A stretch of DNA of 15,901 nt from CAVCAD01 sp036653735 (GTDB lineage: Bacteria > Bacillota_I > Bacilli_A > RF39 > UBA660): positions 1 to 15,901 of the forward strand of contig JAVVTI010000020.1 of NCBI GenBank assembly GCA_036653735.1, in the 5' to 3' direction. Position 1 is the first letter of the stretch, and each line of letters opens with the position of its first letter. Below, one piece after another: positions 12,297-15,901 of the stretch. The translations under genes and the position numbers were made by a program. The notes under the pieces were generated by a model. The model searched no databases. It was not told the DNA's origin and worked only from the letters and a program-made list of their open reading frames with translations.

Positions 12297-13341
12297 TATT
12301 AGAAAGTTTATAGTATTCTTAATAGTAATTTTTGTAATTATTTTATTAATTTTTTTAGGTATATATGGTTTTTCTTTAGGAAAAACAGATAAAAGTAATA
12401 AAAGTTATAATTTTGATGTTACTAAGAATTCTACATACTTGAGTCTTGCATCTGAACTTAAAAAAAACGATTTAATTAAAAGTAAGTTATCGTATAAAAT
12501 ATATGTTAAATTACATAGTTTAAAGCCTTTAGAAGAAGGTACATATACACTTAGGAAGAGTATGGGAGTTTCTAATATACTAAAACAATTTGAAAAAGGA
12601 AACAAAGGAAATGAAATTGGTATTTGGATAACTATTCCTGAGGGTAAACATATAACGGATTTTGCTGATATTTTATCTAAAAAGACAAATAATACAAAAG
12701 AAGATATTTTAAAGGTTTGGCAAAGTAAAGAGTTTTTAGATAAAGTAACTAAAAAATATTGGTTTGTTAAATCTGATATATATAATAAAGATCTTAAGAA
12801 TCCTTTAGAGGGGTATTTCTTTCCATCTACTTATCAGTTATCAGGAAAGAAAACCACACCAGAAGAAGCTGCATATATGTTTTTAGATCAAATGGGTATA
12901 GTATTAAATAAATATAAGAAAGAATTAGATTCAAGTAAATATAATGTTCATAATATATTAACATTATCAAGTATTATAGAGCATGAAGCAATACTTGATG
13001 AAGATAGGTTTATGATATCAGGAGTATTTTATAATAGACTTAAAAATAATATGAAGTTAGAAAGTTGTGCTACTGTAGGATATGCTATTGGTCAGTGGAA
13101 AACAATATATACATATAAAGATTTAGCGGTGCAGTCACCATATAATACTTATGTTATATATGGTTTGCCTGTTGGACCAGGTTCATCACCAGGAGAAAAA
13201 AGTATAGAAGCTGCTTTAAGACCAAAAGAAAATGAATATTTTTTCTTTATGGCAGATATATGTAAAGATAATAAAACATACTATTCAAAAAATTTAAAAG
13301 AACATGAATTAAATGTTAAAAAATATTTAACTTGTTTTTAG
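12277..13341 (+). CDS. mltG: Endolytic murein transglycosylase MltG (YceG/YrrL)
   Basis: MltG is a membrane-anchored lytic transglycosylase that cuts nascent glycan strands and helps set their length during wall growth. 354 aa. A basic start (MIKRKFNIRK) precedes one membrane helix (about 11-34, FIVFLIVIFVIILLIFLGIYGFSL), leaving the rest outside. A LysM-like/YceG N-lobe (LSLASELKKNDLIKS) leads to the catalytic domain. E235 in SSIIEHEAILDEDRFMISGVFYNRL is the expected catalytic glutamate. ESCATVGYAIG, SPYNTYVIYGLPVGPGSSPG and the ENEYFFFMAD end are family hallmarks. The ATG at 12277 overlaps the DUF1292 gene by 20 bases, with GAGG (12267-12270) ahead. With murC and the deacetylase, it shows an active peptidoglycan sacculus. 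Confidence 0.96.
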   Translation: MIKRKFNIRKFIVFLIVIFVIILLIFLGIYGFSLGKTDKSNKSYNFDVTKNSTYLSLASELKKNDLIKSKLSYKIYVKLHSLKPLEEGTYTLRKSMGVSNILKQFEKGNKGNEIGIWITIPEGKHITDFADILSKKTNNTKEDILKVWQSKEFLDKVTKKYWFVKSDIYNKDLKNPLEGYFFPSTYQLSGKKTTPEEAAYMFLDQMGIVLNKYKKELDSSKYNVHNILTLSSIIEHEAILDEDRFMISGVFYNRLKNNMKLESCATVGYAIGQWKTIYTYKDLAVQSPYNTYVIYGLPVGPGSSPGEKSIEAALRPKENEYFFFMADICKDNKTYYSKNLKEHELNVKKYLTCF

Positions 13342-13353
13342 GGGGAAGATAAA

Positions 13354-13932
13354 ATGAATACTAGTGAAATGAAAGAATATGCTAAAAATGAAAATATTCC
13401 TATAATAGAAACTGATTCGCTTAACTATATACTTAATTTAATAAGACTTGGTGAATATAAGGATATTTTAGAAATAGGAACAGCTATAGGGTACTCATCT
13501 ATTAATTTTGCTTTGTTAAATGAAAATATAAAAGTTGTAACAATAGAGAGAAATGAAAATAGATATAAAGAAGCAATAAATAATATTAAACATAATAATT
13601 TATCTGATAGGATAAATGTTGTATTTAATGATGCATTAAATATAGAAATAGATAATAAATATGATTTAATATTTATAGATGCTGCTAAAGGGCAAAATAT
13701 AGAATTCTTTAATAAATATAAAAATAATCTAAATAAAAATGGTATTATTATAATAGATAATATTAAGTTTCATGGGTTAGTTGGTAAGAGTGAAGAAATA
13801 CCTTCTAAGAATTTAAGAGCACTTGTTAGAAAGATAGAAGAGTCTATTAAATACTTTAAAACACTTACTGACTATAAAATAGAACTTATAAATGTAGGGG
13901 ATGGGCTTTTAATATTTAGGAATAACTTATGA
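13354..13932 (+). CDS. trmR: tRNA 5-hydroxyuridine methyltransferase TrmR (YrrM-like)
   Basis: This is an AdoMet-dependent class I O-methyltransferase. Bacillus YrrM/TrmR methylates 5-hydroxyuridine at tRNA wobble position 34 to 5-methoxyuridine. The 192-aa protein has motif I DILEIGTAIGYSSINFA (about 36-52), the acidic end of strand 2, TIERN, motif DLIFIDAAKGQ (about 105-115) with the metal-binding style Asp, and NGIIIIDNI. The family also contains catechol/caffeoyl-CoA type methyltransferases. The tRNA role is inferred from the two U32 genes that follow, as in Bacillus yrrMNO. The ATG at 13354 follows GGGGGAAG, which overlaps the mltG stop. The TGA stop overlaps the next ATG by 4 bases (ATGA), a coupled junction. 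Confidence 0.9.
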   Translation: MNTSEMKEYAKNENIPIIETDSLNYILNLIRLGEYKDILEIGTAIGYSSINFALLNENIKVVTIERNENRYKEAINNIKHNNLSDRINVVFNDALNIEIDNKYDLIFIDAAKGQNIEFFNKYKNNLNKNGIIIIDNIKFHGLVGKSEEIPSKNLRALVRKIEESIKYFKTLTDYKIELINVGDGLLIFRNNL

Positions 13933-14729
13933 AGTATGCTGTAATTCCAAGTAAGGAATTTATTTCATATGAAATGTTTGATAGTGTTATTTTACCATTA
14001 AAAGATTATAGTATAGGATTTGATAGATATTTTACATATCAAGAAATAAATGAGTTAAGTAAGAAAATGGAAGTATCTGTTATTATTAATAGACTTCTGC
14101 ATAAAGATGATATGGAAAGTATAGTATTAATAATAAAAAAACTTATTAATATTCATAAGTTTTTTATAGAAGATTATGGGTTAATAGATATTATTAATAA
14201 GGATTTAATAGTACTTATGCCATCTCATGTAATAAATAATTATGAATGTATTAAATATTTGTATGATTGTGGTATTAAGAGTGTTTTAGTATCTAATGAA
14301 TTACACAATGAGGAATTAAAGACTATAATAGAAAGTACTAAGAGTGATCTTTTTTATTTTTATGTATCTAGAAATATATTAATGTATAGTAAAAGAAGTT
14401 TAATAAGTAATTATAAGAAGTATTATAATATAAATAAAAAAGATAACTTATTTTTAGTTACTGAAAAAGTAAGTAAGAAAAAGTTATATATAAAAGAAGA
14501 AAGTAAAGAAACGGTAGTATTAAATGATAGTATATATGTAGCATCTAAATATATAGATATACTTAAAAAGATGAATACATTAATAGTTAACTTAAGTAAT
14601 TTGACTAAGAAAGAAGAAGAAATTATATTAAATAACTTTAAAAATAATAATCTTCATAATATTATTGATTGTGATTATTATTTTTTAGAAAATAAAGTTG
14701 CATATAAAGTAGGTGATTTAAATGAATAA
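13929..14729 (+). CDS. trhP1: U32-family protein, TrhP1/YrrN-like, reduced
   Basis: In Bacillus the yrrN product (TrhP1) works with YrrO (TrhP2) in making 5-hydroxyuridine at tRNA position 34, with prephenate implicated. The 266-aa protein is recognised mainly by position between trmR and a clear U32 gene. Supporting patterns include MKYAVIPSKEFISYEMFDSVILPLKDYSIG, alternating strand/helix segments of a barrel (VSVIINRLLHKDD, DLIVLMPSHVINN, GIKSVLVSNELH) and RSLISNYKKYYN. It lacks the U32 cysteine signature HGxxCxxxSGxC that its neighbour has. Only scattered Cys are present (YECIKYLYDC, IIDCDYY), so it probably has no Fe-S cluster. It is somewhat shorter than I expect for YrrN. It starts at 13929 within the trmR stop and overlaps the next gene by 8 bases. 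A scaffold or partner role is inference. Confidence 0.75.
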   Translation: MKYAVIPSKEFISYEMFDSVILPLKDYSIGFDRYFTYQEINELSKKMEVSVIINRLLHKDDMESIVLIIKKLINIHKFFIEDYGLIDIINKDLIVLMPSHVINNYECIKYLYDCGIKSVLVSNELHNEELKTIIESTKSDLFYFYVSRNILMYSKRSLISNYKKYYNINKKDNLFLVTEKVSKKKLYIKEESKETVVLNDSIYVASKYIDILKKMNTLIVNLSNLTKKEEEIILNNFKNNNLHNIIDCDYYFLENKVAYKVGDLNE

Positions 14730-15901
14730 ACCAGAGTTACTTGCTCCTGCTGGAGATTTAATAAGATTAAAGACAGCTTTATTATATGGTGCAGATGCTG
14801 TATATATTGGTGGGGATAATTATAGTCTAAGGGCTAATGCTAATAACTTTAATAATGATTTATTAAAAGAAGCTATTGATTTTGCTCATAATATTAATAA
14901 AAAAGTATATATAACAGTTAATATGTTTTTTCATAATGAAGATTTAAAAGATATAAATGAATATCTAATATTTTTAAATGATATAAAGGTAGATGGTATA
15001 ATAGTTAGTGATATGGCAATTATAAAGAGAGTAAAGCAATTAAAGTTAGATTTATTTATAATACTTTCTACTCAGATGTCTGTAACTAATTATAATGCAC
15101 TTAACTTTTATGAAACTTTGGGTATTAAAAGAGTAGTATTAGCAAGAGAATGCAATAGGGAGGATATTCTTGAGATGAAGAAGCACTCTAATATGGAATT
15201 AGAAGTATTTATTCATGGAGCTATGTGCACTTCTTATAGTGGTAGATGTGTAATGAGTACTTATTTAACTAAAAGAGATTCAAATAGAGGGGGATGTTCT
15301 CAAGTATGTAGATTTTCATTTGATGTTGATAATGGTAATAAAGATTTTCAGATGTGTAGTAAAGACTTAAATATGGTAGATAACTTAGAAAGTCTTATTA
15401 AAGCTAATATTTCATCTTTTAAGATAGAAGGAAGAATGAAGAGTGTTTATTATATTGCGACAGTAGTTAATGCTTATAGAATATTAATAGATAAAATATG
15501 TGATTTAAGTATAAATAATCAAATAATAGCATATTATAAAAATGTTCTACAAAGAGTTTCTAATAGAGAAAATAAAGAACAATTTTATAATAGTGAAACA
15601 AGTGAAATAGATCAGTATTTTACTGGTAGAGAAGAGTTATCTAATCAAGACTTTGTAGCACTTGTTATTAAATATGATATAAATAGTGGTTATGCTCTTG
15701 TTGAACAAAGAAATAGATTCTTAAAAGGAGATATATTAGAAGTTTTTGGTCCTGTTACTAATGTAACTAAAATTAATATAAAACATATAATAAATAATAA
15801 AAAAGAAGAAGTAATTTCTTGTCCACATCCTCAGGAAATAGTTAGTATAAAAATAGATACTTTGGTACATCCTGGGGATATTATAAGAAGAAATATTACT
15901 T
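14722..15901 (+). CDS. trhP2: U32 family protein, TrhP2/YrrO-like, cut by window end
   Basis: The gene starts at ATG 14722, five bases after AGGTGA (14711-14716), inside the last codons of trhP1. The frame is open through to the window end (393 codons seen; 3' end missing). The product begins NKPELLAPAGDLIRLKTALLYGADAVYIGG, the classic U32 opening. The signature EVFIHGAMCTSYSGRC carries C169 and C176, followed by GGCSQVCRF with C192 and C196 and a further C212 before KDLNMVDNL. U32 relatives (TrhP, RlhA, UbiU) use four such cysteines for a 4Fe-4S cluster. The KIEGRMKSVYYIATVVNAYR block is also typical. Although annotated as peptidases, characterised members act in tRNA/rRNA or quinone hydroxylation. 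Next to trmR, the likely job is U34 hydroxylation. Confidence 0.92.
   Translation, partial: MNKPELLAPAGDLIRLKTALLYGADAVYIGGDNYSLRANANNFNNDLLKEAIDFAHNINKKVYITVNMFFHNEDLKDINEYLIFLNDIKVDGIIVSDMAIIKRVKQLKLDLFIILSTQMSVTNYNALNFYETLGIKRVVLARECNREDILEMKKHSNMELEVFIHGAMCTSYSGRCVMSTYLTKRDSNRGGCSQVCRFSFDVDNGNKDFQMCSKDLNMVDNLESLIKANISSFKIEGRMKSVYYIATVVNAYRILIDKICDLSINNQIIAYYKNVLQRVSNRENKEQFYNSETSEIDQYFTGREELSNQDFVALVIKYDINSGYALVEQRNRFLKGDILEVFGPVTNVTKINIKHIINNKKEEVISCPHPQEIVSIKIDTLVHPGDIIRRNIT

Noticed and set aside
12405..12605. Minus-strand open frame inside mltG
   Set aside because: It is an antisense shadow of a well-supported mltG, without expression signals.
1..15901. CRISPR array, insertion sequence, phage or toxin-antitoxin system
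   Set aside because: I saw no spaced direct repeats, transposase motifs, flanking target duplications, phage genes or toxin-antitoxin pair. The region is mostly conserved housekeeping genes with local orphans.

Overview
The window comes from a very AT-rich, walled, low-GC Gram-positive bacterium. Every gene lies on the plus strand. The gene order is that of Firmicutes/Bacilli: infC-rpmI-rplT near the start, and ireB-ruvX-DUF1292-mltG-trmR-trhP1-trhP2 at the end, which matches the Bacillus yrzL-yrrK-yrzB-yrrL-yrrM-yrrN-yrrO run. The code looks standard: tryptophan is TGG, and TGA is a true stop at the end of trmR. murC, mltG and a peptidoglycan-deacetylase-like gene show that the cell makes peptidoglycan, so this is not a wall-less mollicute. 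I infer an uncultured, probably host-associated Bacilli lineage (RF39-like or similar). The sequence alone does not fix the taxon.

Layout. (1) 54-1574: an IF3/L35/L20 operon with a strong promoter, a structured leader whose terminator and antiterminator are mutually exclusive, an infC that appears to start at AUA, an L20 with an extra C-terminal Rho-N/SAP-like domain, and a terminator. (2) 1606-4420: a 76-aa orphan, murC, a 213-aa protein with a hydrophobic hairpin and a 78-aa charged orphan. Promoters and terminators divide these into separate units. (3) 4451-9056: topA behind a long inverted repeat and a dyad-containing promoter, then engB overlapping argS. (4) 9249-11080: two exported-protein genes, a PdaC-like polysaccharide deacetylase and a TasA/SipW-substrate-like small surface protein. 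(5) 11100-11255: a complete tRNA-Lys(CUU) gene with its own promoter and terminator. (6) 11299-15901: a tightly overlapping operon with ireB, ruvX, a DUF1292 gene, mltG, trmR, trhP1 and trhP2. The last gene runs off the window.

How the genes fit together. The first operon makes translation initiation and large-subunit assembly factors, probably under feedback from L20. The last operon ends with three genes whose Bacillus counterparts build 5-methoxyuridine at the wobble base of tRNA: two U32-family proteins hydroxylate U34 and TrmR methylates it. Cell-wall genes (murC, pdaC-like, mltG, and ireB as a kinase target) are scattered between. No mobile element, CRISPR array or prophage is visible. 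The most interesting material is regulatory and architectural: the infC leader and start codon, the L20 fusion, the inverted repeat before topA, and three unrecognised small proteins.
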